A DNA stretch of 64,000 bases, taken from positions 1-64,000 of the forward strand of contig CAKUGT010000002.1 in the NCBI GenBank assembly GCA_934654795.1, written 5' to 3'. The notes below the pieces were generated by a model that worked only from the letters and a program-made list of their open reading frames with translations, was not told the origin of the DNA and did not search any database. Of this stretch, positions 17,229 through 26,776 are shown one piece after another. The DNA is from an uncultured Collinsella sp. (lineage in GTDB: Bacteria > Actinomycetota > Coriobacteriia > Coriobacteriales > Coriobacteriaceae). Every line of letters starts with the position of its first letter. Within the stretch, counting starts at the first letter, position 1. Made by a program: the position numbers and the translations under genes.

Positions 17229-19313
17229 CTAGATACAGAACCCGGGGATCACGCAGGTTCGCTTGTTTGGCTTTTCCGCAGGCGTTGCGTACGTAAAGAC
17301 GTCGCCGTCGTGTCCCACGCGATTCAAATAGAGTGTGCCTCCACTCTCCGATGTGTCGGGGCTCACCGTGCGCTCCCACCAACAGGTGTCCTTGCCCTTC
17401 CACTGGCGGACCATCGTCTCGTTCGTGGAATACGGGCTCACCTTGAGCTCGCGGAAGAGCTGATACTCCTTGCCCTCGCCGTTGTAGATGTCTGCCAGGT
17501 AGTGATAGCCCTCGGCAAACGAATCGGGCGGTTGCGTACCGCACAGCTCGACCATGGCGGGCAGCCAAAGGGTTGCGGGCAACTCGCTCAGACACGATGC
17601 ACTGTTGGCGGCGCCCACATTGTTCGAGACCTTCTTGACCCCTTTAATGAGCGCGCGCAACTCGTTGGGTAGCAGCTTAAGGCCGTCGCCGTTGAGACAT
17701 CCCCGCAGCTCGCAATCTGCCCAGCCGGCGCTCGGCGGTTCAGCCGTAGCGTTGCGCTCGGCAATACCCGCGTCGAACATAAACGTCAGCCCGGCCTTGC
17801 CCGTCCCGTCCAGAAGCTCATCGTGGCGGATGCCCACAAGCTGCGCGCCAACCTGTAGTCCGTTGGTGAGCGTGACACGCTTGGTGCACGGATAGGGGAT
17901 ATGCCCATCAGCGTCGAGCAGGTGGTAGCGCTTGGCAATCTCGCGTGCCTCGCTACGGGTCTCGGCGGCCTTAATCTTGAGCGAAATCTCCTGCAGCTGG
18001 TCCCAAGTGTAGTCGTCAAGCGAACCGCGGATGCCGTCCAGGTAGTCGGGGATGCCGAAGCCATGGGTTGCCGCGCCAACGACGCCGAGTCCCGCAACGA
18101 CCGCAACGACGCCGCCGATAATAAAGCGACGGCGGGTCATGGCGTCGTGTCGGGCCTGCTCCAGGATCTCTCGTGCGCGCTCGCCGGCGACGTCGACCTT
18201 AAGGTGCGTGCCAGAATCGATATCAATTGCGGCCTCGTCTCCTGCACCCTCGCGGTCCTCAGATTCTGCAGCGGGGAGGTATGTCGAGAGCACCTCGAGC
18301 ATCTGCTGCTCGGTAGGGCGATCGCCCTGTTCGACCGAGATGCCTTTCATGATGATCTGGACGAGCGCTTTGTCGCCCTCGCAGCGCGGCTCGAGCGGCG
18401 CCGGCTTGGTCTTGGTCTTTATGAGGTAGAACGAGCCGGTCGCCGCGGCACCCGTCGACTCGACATCGAACGGTTTGCGACCGCTGTAGAGCTGGTACAG
18501 AATGCTCGAAAGCGCATAGACGTCGATCGCGGGCGAGCGGCGAAGGGCCGCGATGCCTTCGATATCCTGCGTGAGCATTTCGGGCGCGGCGTATGCGGGC
18601 GTGGCAAAGCGCCAGATGTCGGCGCGCCGGGTGATCGTGTCGTCGCCGAGGGCCATGGTCGCGGAGCCCATGTCGATGAGGCAGGGGTCAAAGGAGCAAT
18701 CGGCAATCTGCTGCTCGAGCGTTCGGCTGGTGGTGCGGAACATGATATTGGCAGGCGACAGGTCGCGATGGATGACCGGATTCACGAGGCCTTGGGTCAT
18801 CAAGAGCGCGCGAAGTACGGCGTTTCCGACGGCGGCGACCATCTGGGTGGTCAGCCCGCCCGAGGCGTCGTGCGGAAGCAAGGGCAGCGCCTGCTTGAGC
18901 GAGGTGCCCTCGACCCACTCCATGAGGATGAGCGGGTCGTTCTCGCACGATCCGTAGCCATAGACGCGCGGAAATCCGCGCAGGTGCGAGACGGTACACA
19001 GATGACGGTACTCCTCGAACAGTGCGGCGGTGTTGGCCAGGTGCGCGGCCGATTGCTCGGCGGAGCGGTCGGGGGCTTGGCCGGAAAGGATGGCGTTGTC
19101 CTTGAGCAGCTTGACGGCAAAGACCTCGCCGCTCGTGTTGGTCGCGCGCAGCACGTGCCCGATGTTGCCGTTGTTGCGGTGGGCCGTCTGGAGAATAAGC
19201 GTCATAAACCGACGCTTGGCGTCGTCCTCGGCGCTGGGGTCGACCGCCACGGCGGTGTCGAACGTGTCAAGACGGATGAGTTTGTCGCCATAGGCGCTAT
19301 CGGTAGTATCCAT
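17229..19313 (-). CDS. Membrane-anchored Ser/Thr protein kinase with an extracytoplasmic DUF6273-like domain
   Basis: A 694-residue protein. The cytoplasmic kinase domain (about 1-345) has the ATP lysine K68 in FAVKLL, the catalytic loop HRDLSPAN at 182-189, DMG at 214-216 in place of DFG, and APE at 243-245. The P-loop glycines are poorly defined. A juxtamembrane basic segment leads to one membrane helix (about 397-418). The outer 270 residues end in a segment resembling DUF6273 (WWERTVSP...LYLNRVGHDGDVF...CVIPGFCI), possibly ligand- or wall-binding. The ATG at 19313 follows AAAGGAA. An FHA-domain gene lies just upstream on the same strand, a common kinase-partner pairing. Substrate and stimulus are unknown. 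Confidence 0.88.
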   Translation of the reverse strand: MDTTDSAYGDKLIRLDTFDTAVAVDPSAEDDAKRRFMTLILQTAHRNNGNIGHVLRATNTSGEVFAVKLLKDNAILSGQAPDRSAEQSAAHLANTAALFEEYRHLCTVSHLRGFPRVYGYGSCENDPLILMEWVEGTSLKQALPLLPHDASGGLTTQMVAAVGNAVLRALLMTQGLVNPVIHRDLSPANIMFRTTSRTLEQQIADCSFDPCLIDMGSATMALGDDTITRRADIWRFATPAYAAPEMLTQDIEGIAALRRSPAIDVYALSSILYQLYSGRKPFDVESTGAAATGSFYLIKTKTKPAPLEPRCEGDKALVQIIMKGISVEQGDRPTEQQMLEVLSTYLPAAESEDREGAGDEAAIDIDSGTHLKVDVAGERAREILEQARHDAMTRRRFIIGGVVAVVAGLGVVGAATHGFGIPDYLDGIRGSLDDYTWDQLQEISLKIKAAETRSEAREIAKRYHLLDADGHIPYPCTKRVTLTNGLQVGAQLVGIRHDELLDGTGKAGLTFMFDAGIAERNATAEPPSAGWADCELRGCLNGDGLKLLPNELRALIKGVKKVSNNVGAANSASCLSELPATLWLPAMVELCGTQPPDSFAEGYHYLADIYNGEGKEYQLFRELKVSPYSTNETMVRQWKGKDTCWWERTVSPDTSESGGTLYLNRVGHDGDVFTYATPAEKPNKRTCVIPGFCI

Positions 19314-19345
19314 GGCGTTCCTTTGTCTAGCATGGGTTGCTGCGC

Positions 19346-19406
19346 GTATACGTGGGCAGTGTGGATATCGGTAAAGTACCATGATAGCCACACTGCCCAC
19401 GTATAC
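19346..19406. promoter_or_regulatory. Perfect 19-bp inverted repeat before the kinase gene
   Basis: Arms GTATACGTGGGCAGTGTGG (19346-19364) and its exact complement (19388-19406) flank a 23-bp interior. It lies 33 bp upstream of the kinase start. It may be an operator or a stable leader hairpin. It does not match the 57-bp family. Confidence 0.6.
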
Positions 19407-19451
19407 CGCTGAGTATTGTTGTTTACGACGCAGAAGGTAGAAGACGAAAGA

Positions 19452-19482
19452 CGGACGGCGACCGTCTTTCGATCGCCGTCCG
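19452..19482 (-). terminator. Hairpin after the FHA gene
   Basis: Read on the minus strand, the stem GGACGGCGA/TCGCCGTCC directly follows the FHA stop codon and is followed by a pyrimidine-rich tract. It would reduce read-through into the kinase gene. Confidence 0.55.
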
Positions 19483-19484
19483 CG

Positions 19485-20447
19485 CTAGTCCACAATGACA
19501 AGGAATGTCGTGTAGAGACCCAGATGGAGCCTGTCGCTGTTTTCGATTTCCACCGGGGGATAGATCTTGCCGGGCTCGCGTTGGTCGCGCGGCGGCTCAA
19601 TCACAATATCGCCGTCGCCCGCGCCCGATTCGAGCACTGTGCCGTTGGTCGACCCAAGGCCCTGGGCGTACCAGCGTCCACCTTCGAGCCAAATGCGGAG
19701 ATGCTCGCGCGATGCATCAGCGCCTACATCGGTGATGCTGGGCGAAGTTTTGGGCAAGGACCCAATTACCGTGCCGCGCGGATCGCGTGTGAGGGGATGG
19801 ATTTGCATGTCGGCGCAGTTGTCGGCATGGGTTCTGAGCAGACCGAGGTTGGGGGCGACAGTGCGCGGCTGCTCCAGGCTGCTCATAAAGCCACGTCCGA
19901 CGGTAGTTTCGGTGGTGCCAAAGTGCCCGCCTGTCTTGCTGTCGCAAAAGCGCTCGACGGTGGCCACGCCTTGGATGGGGTCAGCGAGCGCCCCCGTTGC
20001 CACAAAGAGCATAAGGTAAAGCGTACTCTTCTCGCGCACGGCATTGCCGTCAAAGTTGTCGATGCGATTGAGGGCATTTGCATATAGGCGGCTGTCCAAC
20101 TTGTAGCTGGCGAGAGCCGACATCATTTCGTTGGCGGCCGGGCCGCGATAGTGCTCGGCGATTGCCTGATAGGCGGACTCGCCGCTGCCGAGCTTGCTGC
20201 AGATTGCCGCGGAAAGATTGAGCGTGGTGATGGCAAAGTCGCTGTAGATGGCGGGCGCGCACTGGTCAGGCTCGCGATGGACGATGTAACGGGTGAGATA
20301 CGAGCGGTTGGAAGAGCATTTCTCGAGCAGGGTACTGCCGAGATAAGAGTTTCCATTGATGAGCATTCGGGCGATCTCGAGATGTTTAAGACCGCCGAAC
20401 GAGCGAATATCGTTATAGAGGACCGAGCAAGGCGTCTCTGCTGCCAC
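19485..20447 (-). CDS. FHA-domain protein paired with the kinase
   Basis: A 320-residue cytoplasmic protein. The C-terminal 100 residues form a forkhead-associated domain: SREHLRIW, then GSTNGTVL, are the phosphothreonine-binding landmarks. The first 220 residues are helical and not recognised. The chosen GTG has AAAGGAGG 5 bases upstream; the frame runs on to a TTG ten codons earlier but that would put the ribosome site inside the gene. FHA domains read threonine phosphorylation, so this is a likely substrate or effector of the adjacent kinase. That link is inferred from proximity. Confidence 0.85.
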   Translation of the reverse strand: MAAETPCSVLYNDIRSFGGLKHLEIARMLINGNSYLGSTLLEKCSSNRSYLTRYIVHREPDQCAPAIYSDFAITTLNLSAAICSKLGSGESAYQAIAEHYRGPAANEMMSALASYKLDSRLYANALNRIDNFDGNAVREKSTLYLMLFVATGALADPIQGVATVERFCDSKTGGHFGTTETTVGRGFMSSLEQPRTVAPNLGLLRTHADNCADMQIHPLTRDPRGTVIGSLPKTSPSITDVGADASREHLRIWLEGGRWYAQGLGSTNGTVLESGAGDGDIVIEPPRDQREPGKIYPPVEIENSDRLHLGLYTTFLVIVD

Positions 20448-20626
20448 GGATACCTCCTTTGATTGCTTCCTAGCCAATATGGCGATAGGAATTAATGGCC
20501 CCCGGTGGGCGACGTATTAAATGGCTGCGCAATATATAGCGTAACCAAAGCAACATTATAGGCCACATGTTCGAAATTGCAGGAAGACTGAGAGATTTGG
20601 TTTGGACTGGACGGAAATCCCCCTCT

Positions 20627-20683
20627 GTCTTGATCTATAACAATTAGGACCGATTTTACTCGGTAACTGTTACAGATTGAGAC
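20627..20683. repeat. 57-bp dyad element, array E unit 1
   Basis: Arms GTCTTGATCTATAAC and GTTACAGATTGAGAC. The left arm is the most diverged of all copies. It lies in the divergent region between the FHA gene and the helicase gene. Confidence 0.9.
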
Positions 20684-20707
20684 GTTTGTGAACCGTGTCG
20701 ACCGTTT

Positions 20708-20764
20708 GTCTCGATCTGTAACACGTAGAGGAAGATTTGCCCTGTAGATGTTACAGATTGAGAC
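20708..20764. repeat. 57-bp dyad element, array E unit 2
   Basis: Arms GTCTCGATCTGTAAC and GTTACAGATTGAGAC. The gap from unit 1 is 24 bp, the only departure from 23 bp in the window. Confidence 0.92.
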
Positions 20765-20841
20765 AATCGGCCGGGCCCACCTCGAGCCCGCCCCGTTCGC
20801 TTCGTCATCTGTGGTTTACGTGGGGGCATGCGAAGCACGGG

Positions 20842-21046
20842 TATACTAACCCGCGGCGAATCTGCTCCATCGCTTAGAGCTGCTGCGTCTGGACGGCGCG
20901 TGATAGGGCTGCCAAAGCGATCGCCAGCGTGCTGAGCAACGTCCTCTCTGTGCGCACCCGTTTTTGTATGTATTAGCGCACTACCAAGCACGCCCGCGCG
21001 GCCGCATGCCGCGTCCATCGCGCGTGCAGATAAGGAACAACAACAT
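20842..21046 (+). promoter_or_regulatory. Promoter and long leader of the DEAD-box helicase gene
   Basis: A TATACT hexamer at 20842-20847 is the best -10 candidate; no -35 at ideal spacing is evident. Transcription from there would give a leader of about 190 bases, including GTGCGC followed by a T run (about 20949-20967). Long structured leaders are typical of cold- or autoregulated RNA helicase genes. The rest of 20448-21046 holds only the two dyads. Confidence 0.4.
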
Positions 21047-23296
<2,250 letters not shown>

Positions 23297-23330
23297 CATA
23301 CGCGTCGCGCGCTAGAACGAGGCGAACTAA

Positions 23331-23363
23331 GGGCCCCGAGCAACTACGCTCGGGGCCCTTTTT
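23331..23363 (+). terminator. Intrinsic terminator of the helicase gene
   Basis: A GGGCCCCGAG/CTCGGGGCCC stem with a short loop followed by five T residues. Confidence 0.9.
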
Positions 23364-23405
23364 GGTGCAAAGGGGTCAGGTTACTTTGCGCCACCCCATT
23401 GCACC
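23364..23405. repeat. Short dyad GGTGCAAAGGGG / CCCCATTGCACC
   Basis: The 12-bp arms at 23364-23375 and 23394-23405 have one mismatch. The interior carries CAGGTTA and TTTGCGCC words shared with the element at 13782-13862, so both belong to one dispersed family. Confidence 0.55.
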
Positions 23406-23507
23406 AGAGCGAGGGGTGTCCTCGGGTGCAGGCAGAAAAGGATCGTTCTCAAGTAACGCCTAAATGCCGTTTATCGGAGAATAAATACCGTTCACCGGTC
23501 ATAATGA

Positions 23508-23535
23508 TTATTCTGGCTTTGGGCTTGTCTACAAT
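23508..23535 (+). promoter_or_regulatory. Candidate promoter of the alpha-glucoside PTS operon
   Basis: TTATTC (23508-23513) and TACAAT (23530-23535) are separated by 16 bp. Transcription would begin near 23542, just before the antiterminator target. Two direct repeats, TAAATGCCGTTTATC and TAAATACCGTTCACC, lie immediately upstream (about 23460-23496) and may bind an activator. Confidence 0.45.
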
Positions 23536-23555
23536 AACTCCCGTAAAAGAAATGC

Positions 23556-23591
23556 GGAAGGTTACCGAGTCCCTCGGACGTGGGCCTAACC
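23556..23591 (+). promoter_or_regulatory. Candidate ribonucleic antiterminator (RAT) site for the LicT-type regulator
   Basis: The 5' side GGAAGGTTACCGAG pairs with the 3' side ending CCTAACC around a CCGAG-TCC-CTCGG hairpin. It keeps the GGA..GTTAC.G and CCTAA landmarks of LicT/SacY target RNAs, although the 3' internal loop is longer than usual. The operon's second gene encodes a protein of exactly this class. Confidence 0.5.
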
Positions 23592-23650
23592 AAAGTCTTT
23601 GAACGGGTGTGTCTCTATGGACGCATTCGCTTGATTTTGGTTGGGCTATA
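23584..23650 (+). terminator. Candidate leader terminator overlapping the RAT site
   Basis: GCCTAACCAAA (23584-23594) pairs with TTTGGTTGGGC (23636-23646), 11 bp with one G-U, followed by TATATTT. The 41-base loop can fold an inner hairpin. The left arm is shared with the RAT site, so the two structures exclude each other. Confidence 0.45.
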
Positions 23651-23671
23651 TTTATGAAGGGACATGCCACC

Positions 23672-24184
23672 ATGGGTTTCTTTTCTCGCCTTATGGGCGG
23701 CTCGGACAAGCAGGCGACTGCGACTTCCGAGTTCGAAATCCTCGCTCCCGTTTCCGGCGAGCTTGTTCATCTAGAAAAAACCAATGACCCCGCTTTTAGC
23801 AGCCGCGCCGTGGGCGATGGCGTTGCCGTGGTTCCCCAAGAGGGAACGGTGTGCGCTCCTGTTTCCGGCACCGTCGCGGCGTTGTTTCCGACTGAGCACG
23901 CGCTGGGCATCATGTCCGACGACAGCTCTGCTCAGGTGATGCTGCATATCGGAATCGACACTGTTAAACTTGAGGGCAAGGGCTTCCATGCGCTTGTTGC
24001 TCAGGGTGACCATGTCGACGCAGGCCAGCCCCTCGTCGAGGTCGATTTCGACGCGGTCCGCGCCGCCGGCTTCGATCCCACGGTCTTCGTTATCGTGTGC
24101 GAGCGTTCGGAGAACTCGACTCTTCGTGAGCACGCTTCCGGCCCTGTTGCTGTTAAAGAGCCTGTCGTCTGGCTTTCCGAGTAA
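23672..24184 (+). CDS. PTS glucose-family EIIA component
   Basis: A 170-residue cytoplasmic phosphocarrier. It accepts phosphate from HPr and passes it to an EIIB domain. Conserved histidines are H76 in PTEHALG and the phosphorylated H92 in LHIGIDTVKL. The fold follows the IIA-Glc pattern of about 150 residues with a short N-terminal extension. The ATG at 23672 has GAAGGGA 10 bases upstream; an earlier in-frame ATG at 23654 would sit on that ribosome site. It is the first gene of an operon with an antiterminator, EIICB and a 6-phospho-alpha-glucosidase, and probably serves that EIICB. Confidence 0.92.
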   Translation: MGFFSRLMGGSDKQATATSEFEILAPVSGELVHLEKTNDPAFSSRAVGDGVAVVPQEGTVCAPVSGTVAALFPTEHALGIMSDDSSAQVMLHIGIDTVKLEGKGFHALVAQGDHVDAGQPLVEVDFDAVRAAGFDPTVFVIVCERSENSTLREHASGPVAVKEPVVWLSE

Positions 24185-24202
24185 ATTCTTGTGGTGGGTA
24201 CC

Positions 24203-25057
24203 GTGGTTATCAAGCGAGTTTTCAACAATAACGTCGCAATGGTCACTTCGGACGATGGCTCCGAGCTCATTGTCATCGGTCGAGGCCTCTGCTTTGGCCG
24301 TCATGCCGGCGACGCTATCGATGAAGCATCGGTCGAAAAGACCTATGCGCTGCAGGAGGGCACTTCTCAGGATTCGCGTACGATCGACCGCTTGGCACAT
24401 CTTTTAGAGTCCATCCCCACCGTCAACCTCGTGATTTCCGAGGACATTGTTCAGATGCTCCGTCGAGAGCTCAATGTTGATGTCAACGACAAGATTCTCA
24501 TTGCTCTCGCAGACCATATCAGCCTTGCTTTGGAGCGTGAGCGCAAGGGCGTCTCCTGTGAGAATCCGTTGCTGCTCGAGATCCAGCAGTTCTATCGCAA
24601 GGAGTATGCGCTTGCGGGCCGTGCGCTGCAGATTATCAAGGAGTATATGGGCATCCAGATGAGCGAAGAAGAGCAGGGTTTTATTACGCTGCATATCGTC
24701 AACGCCACCATGCCGCAACGCTCCGACCGTCTCATCATCTCGGTCCAGCTTGTTCGCGACGTGCTTGCGATTGTTTCCGAGCGCTATGCTACGACCCTCG
24801 ATGACACCTCGCTGCCCTATGAGCGTTTCGTTCGTCACCTGCAGTTTTTCGCGCAGCGAGCGCTCGATCCCACGTCAGGGCAAATCAATGGCGACGCGCT
24901 GTTCCGAATCGATGAAATGGCGTATCCGTGCGCGTTCACGTGCGCAGATGCCATAGCCGCCCACTTGTCGTCTACCTATAACGTTGTCGTTACCGATGCC
25001 GAGAAGAGTTATCTCGCATATCACATTGTTAACCTGCTTGGAGAACCTGGTCTCTAG
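24203..25057 (+). CDS. LicT/BglG-family transcriptional antiterminator
   Basis: A 284-residue RNA-binding regulator. The N-terminal CAT domain (about 1-55) aligns with LicT from its first residue (MVIKRVFNNN, then VIGRGLCF). Two PTS regulation domains follow (about 65-170 and 175-284), with phosphorylatable histidines such as those in LADHISL and TLHIVN. PTS enzymes phosphorylate these, so the protein senses sugar and general PTS state. The GTG at 24203 is chosen from the domain alignment; GTG codons at 24191 and 24194 are in frame. The ribosome site is weak, which suggests coupling to the EIIA gene 18 bp upstream. Its target is probably the RAT-like site at 23556-23591. Confidence 0.92.
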   Translation: MVIKRVFNNNVAMVTSDDGSELIVIGRGLCFGRHAGDAIDEASVEKTYALQEGTSQDSRTIDRLAHLLESIPTVNLVISEDIVQMLRRELNVDVNDKILIALADHISLALERERKGVSCENPLLLEIQQFYRKEYALAGRALQIIKEYMGIQMSEEEQGFITLHIVNATMPQRSDRLIISVQLVRDVLAIVSERYATTLDDTSLPYERFVRHLQFFAQRALDPTSGQINGDALFRIDEMAYPCAFTCADAIAAHLSSTYNVVVTDAEKSYLAYHIVNLLGEPGL

Positions 25058-25156
25058 GCATAACGTGCCCATACATCGATTGATATAAGGCAAGGCTCAC
25101 GGTCTTGTCCAGGGCACGTCTGTCTTAATTTGCGGAAAAGGAAGGGGAGTACCGCT

Positions 25157-26773
25157 ATGACCGCAAAAAAGAAGTTCAATTTCAAAGCGCCGTTGGAGGT
25201 GTTCGCGAAGTCAATCGTCCAGCCGATGATGTATCTCTCGGTTGCCGGCATTCTGCTCATCGTGGGCATCATTCTAACCAACAAGACCATCTGCGCCATG
25301 ATTCCCGTGCTGGGCTCCGGTCCGTTCCAGCTTGTGGGCGCCGTTGTCTATCAGTCGCTGATGTTTATCATCAACAACCTCTCGATTCTGTTCTGCGTGG
25401 GCATCGCCGGCGCCATGGCAAAGAAGAACAAGGGCCATGCTTCGCTGATCGCCCTGATGTCGTTCTTCCTGTTCCTTCAGGCCAATAACATCGTGCTCAA
25501 CGCCACCGGCTCTCTTGCCGAAGCGAGCGGCATGCTCGGCCTTACCGGAACCGGCCAGAGCACCGTTATGGGCATCCAGGTGCTCGATACCGGCGTGTTT
25601 GGCGGCATCATCCTTGGTTGCATCACCGGTGCCGTGTTCAACAAGTACTCGAACAAGCAGTTCCCCATTGCCCTTTCGATGTTCTCGGGCGTTCGCTTCC
25701 CGTTCCTGATCATGATCATCATCTCCTGGATCATGGGCGCTGGCTTCTGCATCGTTTGGCCCCCGGTTCAGGGCGCCATCTCCTCCGTTGCCGGCATCAT
25801 TAAGGAGTCGGGCAACATCGGTCTGTTTATCTACGGCATGCTTAACAAGCTGCTCGTTCCCACCGGTCTGCACCACCTCATCTACACCCCGTTCCAGTTC
25901 TCCGATGTGGGTGGCACCCTGACGCTGGGCGATCAGGTTATCGCCGGTGCCTATCCCATCCGTGTCGCCGAGATGGCAATGACGGGCCAGCCCTTCTCCG
26001 ATAGCACCTACTTCAACAGCTATACCTTCAACAACCTGTGGCCCTACATCGGTATCGGTCTCGCCTTTATCTTCACTGCCTACAAGCAGAACAAGGATAA
26101 GACCAAGGCCGTTATCATCCCGCTGATTATCACCGCCGTGCTCTCCTGTGTCACCGAGCCCATGGACTTCCTCTTTGTCTTTGCCGCTCCCGTACTCTTT
26201 GTCGTTCACTCGGTTCTTTCCGGTATCTTCCTGGTCCTGCTCAAGGTCCTCTCCGTGCCCGCTTCGACTGCAGGCGGCATCATCAACATCGTGGTTTCCA
26301 ACCTGGTCCTCGGTGTCGACAAGACCAACTGGCCGGTTATGCTGGTGCTTGGAGTTGTCAACGCCGCTCTGTACTTCTTCCTCTTCACCTTCCTTATTAA
26401 GAAGCTCAACCTCCACACCCCTGGTCGCGAGGAAGAGTCCGAGCTCGCCGAGTCCGTTGCCGAGGGCGAGGCCGCCGCGTCTGTCGCGGTGAAGCAGGGC
26501 GCTGTTGCCGCAGCTCCCGCAGAGGGCGTCGATGCAGGTATTGCCGACCTGGTCGCAGGTCTTGGCGGCAAGGACAACATCGAGGAGCTCGAGAACTGCT
26601 TTACGCGTCTCCGCGTGAACGTTAAGAACCCGGACCTCATCGATGAGAACCTCATCAACCACGTGCCCAACAGCGGCATCAACCGCAACGGCAACAATAT
26701 CCAGATCATCTTTGGCATGAAGGTCGCCGAGATGCGCGACAAAGTCGAGAACGCAATTGAGAAGGAGCAGTAA
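25157..26773 (+). CDS. PTS EIICB component, alpha-glucoside type
   Basis: A 538-residue membrane permease that imports and phosphorylates the sugar. The EIIC domain (about 1-420) has some ten hydrophobic segments and the PTGLHHLIYTPF signature. An Ala/Glu-rich link joins it to the EIIB domain, whose phosphorylated cysteine is C481 in ENCFTRLR. No EIIA domain is fused, consistent with the separate EIIA gene. The GlvC/MalB/AglA subfamily is suggested by the following GH4 gene. The ATG has GGAAGGGGAG upstream. The substrate is probably maltose, isomaltulose or a related alpha-glucoside, by context. Confidence 0.92.
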   Translation: MTAKKKFNFKAPLEVFAKSIVQPMMYLSVAGILLIVGIILTNKTICAMIPVLGSGPFQLVGAVVYQSLMFIINNLSILFCVGIAGAMAKKNKGHASLIALMSFFLFLQANNIVLNATGSLAEASGMLGLTGTGQSTVMGIQVLDTGVFGGIILGCITGAVFNKYSNKQFPIALSMFSGVRFPFLIMIIISWIMGAGFCIVWPPVQGAISSVAGIIKESGNIGLFIYGMLNKLLVPTGLHHLIYTPFQFSDVGGTLTLGDQVIAGAYPIRVAEMAMTGQPFSDSTYFNSYTFNNLWPYIGIGLAFIFTAYKQNKDKTKAVIIPLIITAVLSCVTEPMDFLFVFAAPVLFVVHSVLSGIFLVLLKVLSVPASTAGGIINIVVSNLVLGVDKTNWPVMLVLGVVNAALYFFLFTFLIKKLNLHTPGREEESELAESVAEGEAAASVAVKQGAVAAAPAEGVDAGIADLVAGLGGKDNIEELENCFTRLRVNVKNPDLIDENLINHVPNSGINRNGNNIQIIFGMKVAEMRDKVENAIEKEQ

Positions 26774-26776
26774 ACA

